This document shows positions 49,279 through 57,877 of a DNA stretch of 64,000 nucleotides, in pieces. A program made the translations under genes and the position numbers. The stretch is from Henriciella barbarensis (lineage in GTDB: Bacteria > Pseudomonadota > Alphaproteobacteria > Caulobacterales > Hyphomonadaceae): contig NZ_QWGB01000004.1 in assembly GCF_003576345.1 (NCBI RefSeq), forward strand, positions 1 through 64,000, written 5' to 3'. The notes beneath the pieces were generated by a model, which was not told where the DNA came from, ran no database searches, and saw only the letters and a list, made by a program, of their open reading frames with translations. Every line of letters starts with the position of its first letter. Position 1 is the stretch's first letter.

Positions 49279-51225
49279 ATGTTCTACAAGACGACCGCCC
49301 TTGCCGGTGTGGCTGCGGCAGCGCTCATCTCTGCCCCTTTCGCTGGCGCGCAGGAGGCCATGGCGCCGACATCTGCCGAGCGCGTAACCGAAGGCAATCT
49401 TGTCATGGATAACATTCCGGAGATACCGGAAGAGGTGAGCGAGAAGCTGCGCCAGTACCAGAATGTGCGCACGCATGGCTTTGCCGACTGGACCGATGAG
49501 GGCGTGCTGATCGCGACCCGCTTTGGTGAGGTCAGCCAGATCCACCAGGTAAAAACCCCGCTTGGCGCGCGCCGTCAGGTGACCTTCTATGATGAGCCGA
49601 TTGGCGGCGCCTCCGTGAGCCCGGCAGGCGGCAGCTTTGTCTTCTCCAAGGATACGGGCGGCGATGAGTTCTATCAGGGCTACCTCTTCGACATGGCGAG
49701 CGGCGGTGTCACGCGGTTTACCGAAGCTGGCACGCGCAATGGCGGCTATACCTGGACCGATGACGGCTCGCAGGTTCTGTTCTACGAGGCGCGTGATGGC
49801 GAGGCCGACTACGACCTGAGAATGGGCAATCCAGCTGATCCGGCCAGTATTGAGACCGTGTTCGAAGGCGACGGCACAGGCGCGCTCTTCCCGGTCGACT
49901 TCTCCGCCGATGGCAGCATGGTGACCATTCAGCGCTACATTTCCATCCAGGATAGCGACATCTTCACCTTCAATGTGGAGACCGGCGAGATGACCGAAAT
50001 CCGTCCCGGCGAAGAAGTTGCCTATAATGGCCTTTACTTCCTGCCGGATGGCAGCGTGCTGACCTCCACCGATGCAGGGTCCGAGTTCAAAAATCTTGTC
50101 CGCCTCGTGCCGGGATCCGACGAGATGACGAACTATACCAGCGATATCGATTGGGATGTCGAAGGCTATGACCTGTCGCCGGATGGCAGCACAGTTGTCT
50201 TCACGGTCAATGAGGGCGGCCTTGGCACGATCAAGCTGCTCGATATCGAAAGCGGCGAAGTCACCGACGGCCCTGACCTTCCGACGGGGATCGCCGCTGG
50301 CCCACAATTTGACAGCTCGGGTGCCCGTGTCGGCTTCACCTTTGTCGGCGCGACCAGCCCGGCCGATGCCTGGTCTTTCGATGTCGAGACACTGGAGCTG
50401 ACCCGCTGGACCGAAGCCGAAGTTGGCGGGCTCGATACCGCCGCCTTTGTCGAGCCGGAGATGTTCGACTATCCGAACGCCGACGGCATGGACATTCCGG
50501 CCTTCATCTATCGCCCGGCAGGTGAGGGGCCTTATCCGGTCATCGTGTCGATCCATGGCGGGCCTGAAGGCCAGTCACGGCCATATTTCTCTTCGACCTA
50601 CCAGTATTGGGCGAATGAACTTGGCGCGGCCGTCGTCGTGCCGAACGTCCGTGGCTCGGCTGGCTATGGCAAGACCTATGTGAGCCTCGACAATGGCCTC
50701 AATCGCAAGAAGTCGGTTGAGGATATTGGTGCGCTTCTCGACTGGATCGACGGCCAGGGCGACCTCGATAGCGACCGCGTGCTCGTCTATGGCGGCTATA
50801 TGGTTCTGGCCTCGATGGTCGATTACAATGACCGCCTCGCAGGCGGCATCGACATTGTCGGCATCTCTGACTTCAAGACCTTCCTTGAGAACACTAAGGG
50901 CTATCGCCGCAACCTTCGCCGCGCCGAATATGGCGATGAGCGTGACCCGGAGATTGCCGCTTTCTTCGAGGAAATCTCACCGCTGAACAATGCGAGCGAG
51001 ATCAACAAGCCGATCTTCATCATTCAGGGCGCCAATGACCCTCGTGTGCCAGCGTCTGAGGCTGAGCAGATCCTCGAGGCGGTCCGCCAGAATGGTGGCG
51101 ATGCCTGGTTCCTGCTTGCCATGGATGAGGGACACGGCTTCCGCAAGAAATCCAACCGCGACTTCCAGCGCGAAGCTGAAACGCTCTTCCTTCAGGATGT
51201 GCTGGAGTTGGACGGCGCTGAGTAA
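49279..51225 (+). pseudogene. S9-family (prolyl oligopeptidase-like) peptidase with nucleophile missing
   Basis: A 648-residue secreted-type protein (signal peptide ending near AQEAMAP). An N-terminal beta-propeller and a C-terminal alpha/beta domain are clear: VSIHGGPEGQSRPYFSSTYQYW, NVRGSAGYGKTYVSLDNG, then GASQ-type segments, Asp587 in GANDPRVPASE and His619 in DEGHGF. The family's nucleophile elbow GGSYGGY should lie at residue 504, but the sequence reads VLVYGGYMVL. A YGGSYGGY original losing four residues by deletion between TATGGCGGC repeats would give exactly this. The frame is otherwise open, so the protein may be made but should be inactive; a sequencing or assembly slip is possible. 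Confidence 0.85.
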
Positions 51226-51252
51226 AAGCCTGCATTCAGGCGAATTATCGGA

Positions 51253-51280
51253 AAGCGGCCCCATTGCGGGCCGCTTTTTT
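51253..51280 (+). terminator. Intrinsic terminator after the S9 peptidase gene
   Basis: AAGCGGCCC (51253-51261) pairs with GGGCCGCTT (51268-51276) and is followed by T-run at 51275-51280. It is 27 bases past the stop. Confidence 0.88.
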
Positions 51281-51321
51281 CATTGCACGTCGCTCAGCGT
51301 GCTCCGCCAAACGAATTCGTA

Positions 51322-51336
51322 CTTTGTATTACAAAG
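51322..51336. promoter_or_regulatory. Operator-like palindrome, site 1 (upstream of -35)
   Basis: CTTTGTA-T-TACAAAG is a perfect 7-1-7 inverted repeat lying just before the TTGACA element of the DUF2141 promoter. A related site overlaps the -10 region. Confidence 0.75.
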
Positions 51337-51341
51337 CTCTC

Positions 51342-51370
51342 TTGACAGCCGGTTCTTGCTTTGCGATACA
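51342..51370 (+). promoter_or_regulatory. Sigma-70-type promoter of the DUF2141 gene
   Basis: TTGACA at 51342-51347, 17 bases, then GATACA at 51365-51370. The -35 is a perfect consensus; the -10 matches TATAAT at three of six positions. It sits 30 bases before the ATG, and operator-like palindromes overlap both sides. Confidence 0.65.
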
Positions 51371-51373
51371 AAG
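51359..51373. promoter_or_regulatory. Operator-like palindrome, site 2 (overlapping -10)
   Basis: CTTTGCGATACAAAG has the same CTTTG...TACAAAG ends as site 1 with two mismatched centre bases. Its centre is 37 bases from the centre of site 1, so a repressor could occupy both and block the promoter. Confidence 0.7.
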
Positions 51374-51400
51374 TGCATTGCAGAGAGAAAGGAACCTGCC

Positions 51401-51823
51401 ATGTTGAAGCAACTCATCACCACCGCCCTGATTGCTGGCGCGCTTGCGGCCCCCGCTTTTGCAGCACCGTTGACCGTTACGCTTGAGGGCGTCGAGGATC
51501 GTGGCGTGCCGCTCTATGTCGGTGTTCAGACCGAAGAGCAGTTCATGAAATGGGACGGCATTGCTGGCGAGAAGGTCGAGGACCCGGAAGCCGGCACGGT
51601 GACGGTCTCGTTCGACCTGCCTGAAGGTGAGTATTCAGTGTCGGTCTGGCATGATCTTAACGACAATGGCGAGTTCGATATGAACGAGAGCGGCTGGCCA
51701 GAGGAGGGCTATGCGATGAGCAATCAGGCGGCACTTCGCGGTATGCCGACATTCGATGTCGTGAAAGTTGCTGTCGATGCCGAAGGCGCCGCCATCATTG
51801 AAACGGTCAACTATCCGCAATAG
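51401..51823 (+). CDS. DUF2141-family secreted protein
   Basis: A 140-residue exported protein: signal peptide MLKQLITTALIAGALAAPAFA, then a DUF2141 beta-sandwich with the line PEGEYSVSVWHDLNDNGEFDMNESGWPEEGYAMSNQA, in which NDNGEFD resembles a calcium loop. The final Gly-Met-Pro-Thr-Phe pattern also fits. A strong ribosome site (GAGAGAAAGGA) precedes the ATG. The gene has its own promoter with two palindromes, so it is likely held under tight repression. Function is unknown in the family. Confidence 0.85.
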   Translation: MLKQLITTALIAGALAAPAFAAPLTVTLEGVEDRGVPLYVGVQTEEQFMKWDGIAGEKVEDPEAGTVTVSFDLPEGEYSVSVWHDLNDNGEFDMNESGWPEEGYAMSNQAALRGMPTFDVVKVAVDAEGAAIIETVNYPQ

Positions 51824-51848
51824 TCTGCACAGACACACATTACCGTGG

Positions 51849-51868
51849 CCGGCCCTCGCAAGGGCCGG
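51849..51868. other. Hairpin between convergent genes
   Basis: CCGGCCCT (51849-51856), loop CGCA, AGGGCCGG (51861-51868) is a perfect stem between the DUF2141 and 2OG-oxygenase stops. There is no T-run, so it may stop transcription only weakly or stabilise 3' ends. Confidence 0.55.
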
Positions 51869-51877
51869 TCACTTGCG

Positions 51878-52504
51878 TTAGCTTAGCGGGTCGATACGGC
51901 CGTCGCCGGACTGGTTCACCCGCCACCAGCCGGCAAGCCCATAGCGGGTTTCCTGCGTGACTTCGACTTCGTGCGTAATGGCTTCTGACAGCATGAGAAC
52001 GACGCCGCCCGGCTTCGGTATGATACGCGCGGCGGGCGGGTCTAAATCGCCTGCACCCTCATTCCACACCGCGAGTGCACCGCCGCGTGCTTCGTCCCAG
52101 TCCTCATTGAGGTAGGCGGCAAGCGAGACGACACGGTTTCGTGCGCCTGCAAAACTGTCGAGGTGGCGGCCATAGAAGCCGCCGGGTGGGTAGACCGCAA
52201 AACAGACTTCCATTTCGAACAGGCCGAGCATCAGCTCTCGGTTAAGCGCATTGCGCAGCGTTTCGGCCCAGTTGCGGAAGTCCTGCTGGGCTGGTGTCGA
52301 GCTATCGAACCAGGTGATGCGCGTGCGCCGGACAGAGCGGTCGACCTGGAAATCGTCCTCACGCCCGATGCCGGCGGGGTCGAGATCCGAAGCGGCGTCA
52401 CGATCGATGAGTTCAGCGCGCAGTGCCGATGTCAGTGCTTCGGGAAGCAGGAGGGGCTGCCAGGTCCATCCTTTGGTTGCAAGATCGTCGGCGATTGCGC
52501 CAAT
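51878..52504 (-). CDS. 2OG-Fe(II) oxygenase (prolyl-4-hydroxylase-like), start codon non-standard
   Basis: An iron- and 2-oxoglutarate-dependent hydroxylase. The metal site is HLD in YPPGGFYGRHLDSFAG with the later His in ITHEVEV; RYGLAGWWR supplies the 2OG-binding Arg. The homologous region extends upstream of the first ATG at 52229-52231: the frame stays open with recognisable residues (ITWFDSSTPAQQDFRNWAETLRNALNREL) back to about 52560, yet no ATG, GTG or TTG exists there. I place the start at an ATT (52502-52504) with GGGGACAATCGC upstream; CTG at 52555 overlaps the carA stop. Possibly ATG has mutated to ATT. Confidence 0.7.
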   Translation of the reverse strand: MGAIADDLATKGWTWQPLLLPEALTSALRAELIDRDAASDLDPAGIGREDDFQVDRSVRRTRITWFDSSTPAQQDFRNWAETLRNALNRELMLGLFEMEVCFAVYPPGGFYGRHLDSFAGARNRVVSLAAYLNEDWDEARGGALAVWNEGAGDLDPPAARIIPKPGGVVLMLSEAITHEVEVTQETRYGLAGWWRVNQSGDGRIDPLS

Positions 52505-52551
52505 GCGATTGTCCCCTACGCAAAGCGCTTCAGGGGGAGGGGAGATGGCGT

Positions 52552-53727
52552 TCAGCTCTGCTGGTCCTTCATGAAGCCTGCAAAACGCTGGAACAGGTAG
52601 AAGCTGTCCTGTGGGCCGGGGCTCGCCTCAGGGTGGTGCTGGACCGAGATGATCGGCTTTCCTTTGACCCGAAGGCCCGAATTGGTGCCATCGAAGAGCG
52701 AGCGGTGGCTCTCCTCGACACCGTCGGGCAGCGTCGCTGTATCGACAGTGAAGCCGTGGTTCATGGACACGATCTCGACCTTGCCGGTTTCGAAGTCTTT
52801 CACAGGATGGTTTGCGCCGTGATGGCCCTGCGGCATCTTCTTGGTCTCAGCACCCAGCGCGAGCGCCAGAAGCTGGTGCCCAAGGCAGATGCCGAGCAGC
52901 GGCTTGCCGCTATCGATCAGCTTGTTAATCGTGTCACCGCAGCGTTTGATGGTCGCTGCCGGGTCGCCGGGGCCGTTCGACAGAACGACGCCGTCCGGGT
53001 TCAGCTTCATGATCTCTTCGAACGGCGTGTCGCCGCGAACGATGGTCGCGCGCGCGCCGACATGCGCAAGGTTACGCAAGATGTTCTTCTTCACGCCATA
53101 GTCGAGCACGACGACATGGAAGTCGGTCTGTTCGTTGTTGGCAAAGCCCGTGACAAGATCCCAGAGGCGCTCTGAATTGTCGTACGCCGCGTCGCCAACG
53201 ACATTGAGCGCAAGGTCGGCCGCTTCGAGGCCCTCCCAGGCGCGGGCAGCTTCGATCAGCGCCTCGACATCGATATTGCCATCGGGAGCATAGGCGACCG
53301 CGCATTTTGGCATGCCGCCCTCGCGGATGATGCGGGTCAGCGCGCGCGTATCGACATTGGAAACGGCGGTGATGTTCTTCTTGGCCAGCCAGGCATCGAA
53401 ATGGTCGCGTGAGCGCCAGTTGGATGGCGGCGAAATCGGCTCACGGAAGACGGCCCCCGTCGCGGCCCGGCCTGCTTCAGTGGAGGATTCTTCATGGTCT
53501 TCCGGGTTCGCGCCGACATTGCCGACATGGGGGAAGGTGAAGAGGACAACCTGGCCTGCATAGGACGGATCGGTCAGGATTTCCTGATAGCCGGTGATCG
53601 ACGTGTTGAAGCAAAGTTCCCCCACTGCGACACCGGCGGCGCCGGAACCGTGGCCGAGGAAAACCGTTCCATCTGCCAGCGCGATCGCGCCAGTAGCTGG
53701 TGTATCGGGTTGATTTCCTGTGGTCAT
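52552..53727 (-). CDS. carA: Carbamoyl-phosphate synthase, small subunit
   Basis: A 391-residue glutaminase subunit that frees ammonia from glutamine for CarB. The class I amidotransferase triad is visible: Cys in [13 protein letters not shown], and His and Glu in [13 protein letters not shown]-terminal half: [45 protein letters not shown] start at ATG 53725-53727 with GAGGAG eight bases upstream; a longer frame to 53778 lacks such a site. It is divergent from the YqeY gene. The partner carB lies at 38248-41526. Confidence 0.96.
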   Translation of the reverse strand: MTTGNQPDTPATGAIALADGTVFLGHGSGAAGVAVGELCFNTSITGYQEILTDPSYAGQVVLFTFPHVGNVGANPEDHEESSTEAGRAATGAVFREPISPPSNWRSRDHFDAWLAKKNITAVSNVDTRALTRIIREGGMPKCAVAYAPDGNIDVEALIEAARAWEGLEAADLALNVVGDAAYDNSERLWDLVTGFANNEQTDFHVVVLDYGVKKNILRNLAHVGARATIVRGDTPFEEIMKLNPDGVVLSNGPGDPAATIKRCGDTINKLIDSGKPLLGICLGHQLLALALGAETKKMPQGHHGANHPVKDFETGKVEIVSMNHGFTVDTATLPDGVEESHRSLFDGTNSGLRVKGKPIISVQHHPEASPGPQDSFYLFQRFAGFMKDQQS

Positions 53728-53861
53728 GGGCGTATCTCCTCGCGTCCTGTCAGACGCCATTAGGGATTCGGTCACCAACAGACCTCATCCTCCGGCGGCG
53801 TGAGATAGGCGTGCAGTGACCCGGGCGTCAAGTTCGAGGTCCATGTATAAAAAGAGCAGGT

Positions 53862-54350
53862 ATGGGACAGACAGACGTTTCTCCAGCTAACACGATCCGC
53901 GACCGTGTTTTAGTCGCACTCCAGAAAGCTGAAGCGGACGATGCTGAAGGCATCCGTGCGCGTACGCTGCGTCTGGTGAGCTGTGCTATGCGCGATCGTG
54001 ATGTCACGGCCCGCGGACAGGGCCAGTGCGCCGGCTGCGAGGACACGGAAGTTCGCAAGCTGCTGGAGATCATGGTTGCCCAGCGCGAAGTGTCTGCCCG
54101 CGAGTTTGACGATTCTGGCCGCATCACGGACGCCGAGCGTGAGCGCGAAGAAATGGAGATCCTCCAGTCCTTTCTGCCGCAGCCGCTTGAAGGCCTAGCG
54201 CTTGAAAAGGCTGTCGATGCCGTCGTGAATGATCTGGAAGCGACCAAGCTGAAGGATATGGGGCGTTGTATGGCAGAGCTGCAAAGCCGCTATCCAGGCC
54301 GTATCGACACCGGTACCGCTGGCAAGGCTGTCCGCCGCGCTCTGGTCTAG
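53862..54350 (+). CDS. GatB/YqeY domain protein
   Basis: A 162-residue helical protein of the YqeY family, related to the tail domain of the GatB amidotransferase subunit. IRARTLRLVSCAMRDRDVTARGQGQCAGCEDTEV and LLEIMVAQREVSAREFDDSGRITDAEREREEMEILQSFLPQPL are the conserved lines; the CxGC pair is an addition not usual in the family. YqeY is thought to aid tRNA amidation, but proof is thin. Next to dnaG/rpoD is a common place for this gene. Confidence 0.85.
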   Translation: MGQTDVSPANTIRDRVLVALQKAEADDAEGIRARTLRLVSCAMRDRDVTARGQGQCAGCEDTEVRKLLEIMVAQREVSAREFDDSGRITDAEREREEMEILQSFLPQPLEGLALEKAVDAVVNDLEATKLKDMGRCMAELQSRYPGRIDTGTAGKAVRRALV

Positions 54351-54370
54351 GCCATCCTGGTGTTGGCTTT

Positions 54371-55018
54371 TCAGGCTGGGCTGAGCGAGAGATATCCGAA
54401 CACTATGTCCGCAATCTCGTCGGCGAAGGCATCACCTTCTGCTGACACGACGTATCCTGGACCATCCTCGTTGAAGAGCGCTTTTTCAACGAGCGCGGTA
54501 TTTGCGATATAGATCATCATCTCTGCCGCACGGTCGAGGTCAGGCTGGTGAACCTTGTCTCTTACCAGCTCAAGGAATGCGCGGTTGCCCGCAAGTGCGT
54601 CCTGCCAGAGCTGTTTCCAGTCTTCCCCGATTAGCTGCGGTCGAAGCCGCCCCTGCAAATGTACCGCGCGCAGGATGTGGGCCTGTTCACCTATGAAGCG
54701 GTAGGCCGCACGCATCTGCCTGCGGAGAAGCTGGCGCAGGTCGGCGGACGCGACCTCATCAGCCTCGACCGCGGCCGTTTCCATCTGGAGCTCATTGCGG
54801 GCCTTCCAGAGCTCGAAAAGAAGCGGGATCAGTGCTTCCTTGTTTTCAAACCGTCGGTACACCGTGCCCACCGCGACACCGGCCTCGGCCGCGAGGTCGG
54901 GCACTGAGATCGCATCGAAATCCTTTTTGCGAAGCAGCGCCTCCAGCGCGTCCATCAGCTTCTTCTGGGTCTTGATGGACCGCGCCTGGATCGCCGGCCG
55001 GGCGAAGCTGTTTGACAT
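54371..55018 (-). CDS. TetR-family transcriptional regulator
   Basis: A 215-residue repressor. The helix-turn-helix is at residues about 17-62: KTQKKLMDALEALLRKKDFDAISVPDLAAEAGVAVGTVYRRFENKEALIPLL. The C-terminal ligand domain is not assignable to a known subfamily. Its start at 55016-55018 faces a 20-bp palindrome (55039-55058), a likely self-operator. The divergent CPBP protease gene starts 95 bases away from the palindrome, so it may be a target as well. Confidence 0.92.
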   Translation of the reverse strand: MSNSFARPAIQARSIKTQKKLMDALEALLRKKDFDAISVPDLAAEAGVAVGTVYRRFENKEALIPLLFELWKARNELQMETAAVEADEVASADLRQLLRRQMRAAYRFIGEQAHILRAVHLQGRLRPQLIGEDWKQLWQDALAGNRAFLELVRDKVHQPDLDRAAEMMIYIANTALVEKALFNEDGPGYVVSAEGDAFADEIADIVFGYLSLSPA

Positions 55019-55038
55019 AAATGCTGTCTTCCAATATG

Positions 55039-55058
55039 TGAATGTGAATTCACGTTCA
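55039..55058. promoter_or_regulatory. TetR-type operator palindrome
   Basis: TGAATGTGAATTCACGTTCA is a 20-bp inverted repeat with a single mismatched pair and a perfect GTGAATTCAC core. It lies between the TetR gene and the divergent CPBP gene. Symmetry and length fit a TetR-dimer site. Confidence 0.7.
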
Positions 55059-55152
55059 TTTTAGGCGAGAATGAGCGAACTTTCAAGCAGCAGAGGACTG
55101 CGAGGGCATTGCTGCGCAAGCAGTTTTAGCGGCCGCGTAGGGCAGGTGGATC

Positions 55153-55917
55153 ATGGACACTTTCATTCAGACGGAACCAGAACTGGTCATAGGCCTCGGG
55201 GCGATCCTGTTTCTCTGGGTCTGCGGCATGGCGTCGGACATCTATCGTCGCGTCCGCAAGCCCGCCCGGCCAACGCGGAGTCCTTTCATTCACTGGATCG
55301 TGACAGGGTCGCTTCTCTGGTTGCTGTGCGGCGTCAGTCTTTGGGCGTGGCTTTTTTCCGGACGATCTCTCGGCGCGCTCGGTTTCACCTGGGGGCAGGG
55401 AATGGGCGTCTTCGCTGCATGGGGGATTGCGCTCGGTTTCATGGCGCTGCAGCTCGCCCAGTTGCCTGCCATACGCAGAGATGCCGGTCTTCAGGACACG
55501 CTGCGCAAGTCGATGTTCGGCTCGGGCGACTACGACGCCCTGATGCCAAGGCGGCGGCGCGACTGCTGGGGTTTCTTCATGGTGGCGGTAACGGCAGGGA
55601 TCACCGAAGAAGTTATCTTCCGCGCCTTCCTGATCAGCGTCCTTGCACTTCTGATGCCGCTCTGGGTCGCAGCGGTCGCGGCGGTCGCTGTCTTCATCCT
55701 CGCCCACATTTATCAGGGCGTGCAGGGGCTGATGCGCATCCTACCGGTCACGATCATCATGACGTTGACCTATGTCCTGTCTGGCTCACTCTGGCCGGGG
55801 ATTGTCGTCCACGTGGTGGTCGACGTCATGGCTGGGGTGATCGCGTGGCTCCTCCTGCCGCAGGACGGATACGTCACGACGGACGAGACCGTGACGCCTG
55901 ACGGTATGCGCGCCTAG
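55153..55917 (+). CDS. CPBP-family intramembrane glutamic protease
   Basis: A 254-residue membrane protein with about seven helices. All three CPBP (Abi/Rce1-like) motifs are found: EExxxR as TAGITEEVIFRAFL, FxxxH as FILAHIYQG, and HxxxD/N as VVHVVVDVMAG. Members cleave prenylated proteins or bacteriocin-related substrates, or serve as immunity or maturation proteins. A polar linker near residue 115-140 (KSMFGSGDYDALMPRRRRDC) splits the helices. It sits opposite a TetR regulator, which may control it. Confidence 0.88.
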   Translation: MDTFIQTEPELVIGLGAILFLWVCGMASDIYRRVRKPARPTRSPFIHWIVTGSLLWLLCGVSLWAWLFSGRSLGALGFTWGQGMGVFAAWGIALGFMALQLAQLPAIRRDAGLQDTLRKSMFGSGDYDALMPRRRRDCWGFFMVAVTAGITEEVIFRAFLISVLALLMPLWVAAVAAVAVFILAHIYQGVQGLMRILPVTIIMTLTYVLSGSLWPGIVVHVVVDVMAGVIAWLLLPQDGYVTTDETVTPDGMRA

Positions 55918-56000
55918 TTATCCACAGATGAGGGCGGGCCTGTGTATAGCCGCATCCGAGTGTGGCCCTGAAGGCGCGATCTGCGCTACACTCTGCCCTT

Positions 56001-57818
56001 ATGTCAGCTTCCATTCGCATACCAGATGGCTTCGTCGAGGAGTTGAAGGCCCGTATCCGGCCGTCAGACGTCATCGGGCGCAAGGTGAAGCTTAAGAAGC
56101 AGGGCAAGGAATGGGTCGGTCTTTCCCCCTTCACGAATGAGAAAAGCCCGAGCTTCTACGTCAATGACCAGAAGCGCATCTTCAAGGATTTCTCATCCGG
56201 CATCGGCGGCGATGTCATCTCGTTTGTGATGGAAACTGAAAGGCTCTCCTTCATGGAGGCGGTGGAAAAGCTCGCTGACGAAGCGGGTATGCAACTGCCG
56301 AAGGCGACGCCGCAGGACGAGGAAACGTATGACAGGCGCAAGCGGCTTTATGCCTGTTGCGAGGCGGCCTGCCGTTTCTTCGAGGACCGGTTGCGCGCGG
56401 CAGAAGGAACCGAAGCGCGAGAATATCTCGAAAATCGCGGTCTGGGCGCTGCTGCCTGGGCGCGTCACCGGCTGGGCTATGCGCCTGACGACTGGCGCAA
56501 GACCATCGACCATCTGAAAGCCGAAAGCTTCGGCATGCAGGAAATCGTCGATGCGGGTCTCGCTGTCGTGAAAGAGGGCGGGGGCGACCCATATGACAGG
56601 TTCAGGGGCCGCGTCATTTTCCCGATCACGGATGTACGCGGTCAGGTCATTGCCTTCGGGGGCAGGGGGCTGCAGCCCGACGCCAAGCCGAAATACCTCA
56701 ACTCCAACGACACGGAGCTCTTTCACAAGGGCCGCGTCCTCTACCGCTACAAAGATGCGCGCGAAGCTTTCGGCAGCACCGATGCAGGCGGGCTGATCGT
56801 CACCGAGGGCTATATGGATGCCATCGCCATGGCAGAGGCCGGGATCGGCCATGCTGTCGCCCCGCTTGGTACGGCGCTCACGGAAGATCAGCTCGGGCTG
56901 CTATGGCGCGCCGGGCCGGAGCCTGTGCTCTGTTTTGATGGAGATGCAGCTGGTCTGCGCGCGGCCTATCGTTCCATTGAGCGGGCGCTGCCGCATATCC
57001 AGCCGGAACGCACGCTTTTCTTCTGTCTCCTCTCCGGCGGGATGGACCCGGATGACCTTATCCGCCAGTCGGGGCCCGAGGCGATGAAGCAGGCGCTTTC
57101 GAATTCTGTGCCGCTGATCGAAGTGCTCTGGAGGCGCGAGCGTGACGCTGAACCCCTCGACACCCCGGAAAGGCAGGCCGGTCTCGAAGCACGGCTGATG
57201 CAGGCGGCGGCCACGATCCAGCATGCGGGTGTGCGTGCCGCCTATGAGAGAGAGCTGAAATCCCGAAAGAATGACCATCTCTGGCAGATGCGCCGGCGGG
57301 CGCGCGGTCCGGCTGGGCGTTCTGACGCGCCGGTAAAAGGCGCACACCAGACGAGCGCGCCAGCAAAGACGCGGGGCCTTGGTTTGCTTGTCCGGGCGAT
57401 CGATTCCCCTCACCTCATTGATGTTGGATTCGAGATGTTATCCATGGCGGTTTTCCTGGATGAGGATGTCGCAACTTTACGCGATGTGATCATTTCGTCG
57501 CCTGACGCAGGCGCAGGTGTTGACCGCAGAGCAATCGCGACCCATTTAGTGCAGTCTGGAAACATGCGCGCTGCTGACTTGCTCAATTCTTATCCCGCAA
57601 CAACTGCTATAGCTCCGGATGGAGCTGACGAACGGGAATGGCTAATCGCCCTGGAGCAATACGTGGCCCGCGACGACGCCAGCGCGTCTGGCGACGTCGC
57701 CAAGGCTGAGGTGACAGCGTCACCTGAGAACTGGCGGCGGCGTAGGCATGAAGTGGCGGAACGTGAGGCTCGTGTGGCGCGTCTCAACGAGGCAGCAGAA
57801 CAAACCGATCAGGACTGA
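56001..57818 (+). CDS. dnaG: DNA primase without zinc-ribbon ligands
   Basis: A 605-residue primase that makes RNA primers for replication. The TOPRIM core is intact: GGLIVTEGYMDAIAMAEAG and LCFDGDAAGLRAA, and the line KYLNSNDTELFHKGRVLYRYKDAREA is standard. In the N-terminal zinc-binding domain the CPFHNEK-x-PSF and CFGCG ligands of other bacteria are replaced: SPFTNEKSPSF and DFSSGIGGD, so no zinc is expected. I believe this loss is usual in alphaproteobacteria. ATG 56001; a frame start at 55962 is less likely. rpoD follows 59 bases later, the macromolecular-synthesis order. Confidence 0.95.
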   Translation: MSASIRIPDGFVEELKARIRPSDVIGRKVKLKKQGKEWVGLSPFTNEKSPSFYVNDQKRIFKDFSSGIGGDVISFVMETERLSFMEAVEKLADEAGMQLPKATPQDEETYDRRKRLYACCEAACRFFEDRLRAAEGTEAREYLENRGLGAAAWARHRLGYAPDDWRKTIDHLKAESFGMQEIVDAGLAVVKEGGGDPYDRFRGRVIFPITDVRGQVIAFGGRGLQPDAKPKYLNSNDTELFHKGRVLYRYKDAREAFGSTDAGGLIVTEGYMDAIAMAEAGIGHAVAPLGTALTEDQLGLLWRAGPEPVLCFDGDAAGLRAAYRSIERALPHIQPERTLFFCLLSGGMDPDDLIRQSGPEAMKQALSNSVPLIEVLWRRERDAEPLDTPERQAGLEARLMQAAATIQHAGVRAAYERELKSRKNDHLWQMRRRARGPAGRSDAPVKGAHQTSAPAKTRGLGLLVRAIDSPHLIDVGFEMLSMAVFLDEDVATLRDVIISSPDAGAGVDRRAIATHLVQSGNMRAADLLNSYPATTAIAPDGADEREWLIALEQYVARDDASASGDVAKAEVTASPENWRRRRHEVAEREARVARLNEAAEQTDQD

Positions 57819-57877
57819 TCGGCCAGGTGATTGTTTGAATGTTGCAGGGGGCAAGCTGCAACAGGCGGGAGAGTTAG

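Noticed and set aside
49279..49400. Possibility that the S9 gene is only N-terminally mis-started
   Set aside because: Signal peptide and ribosome position are normal; the defect is at the nucleophile only.
51305..51375. Short ORF possibilities near the DUF2141 promoter
   Set aside because: No ribosome site or coding character; the palindromes explain the structure.
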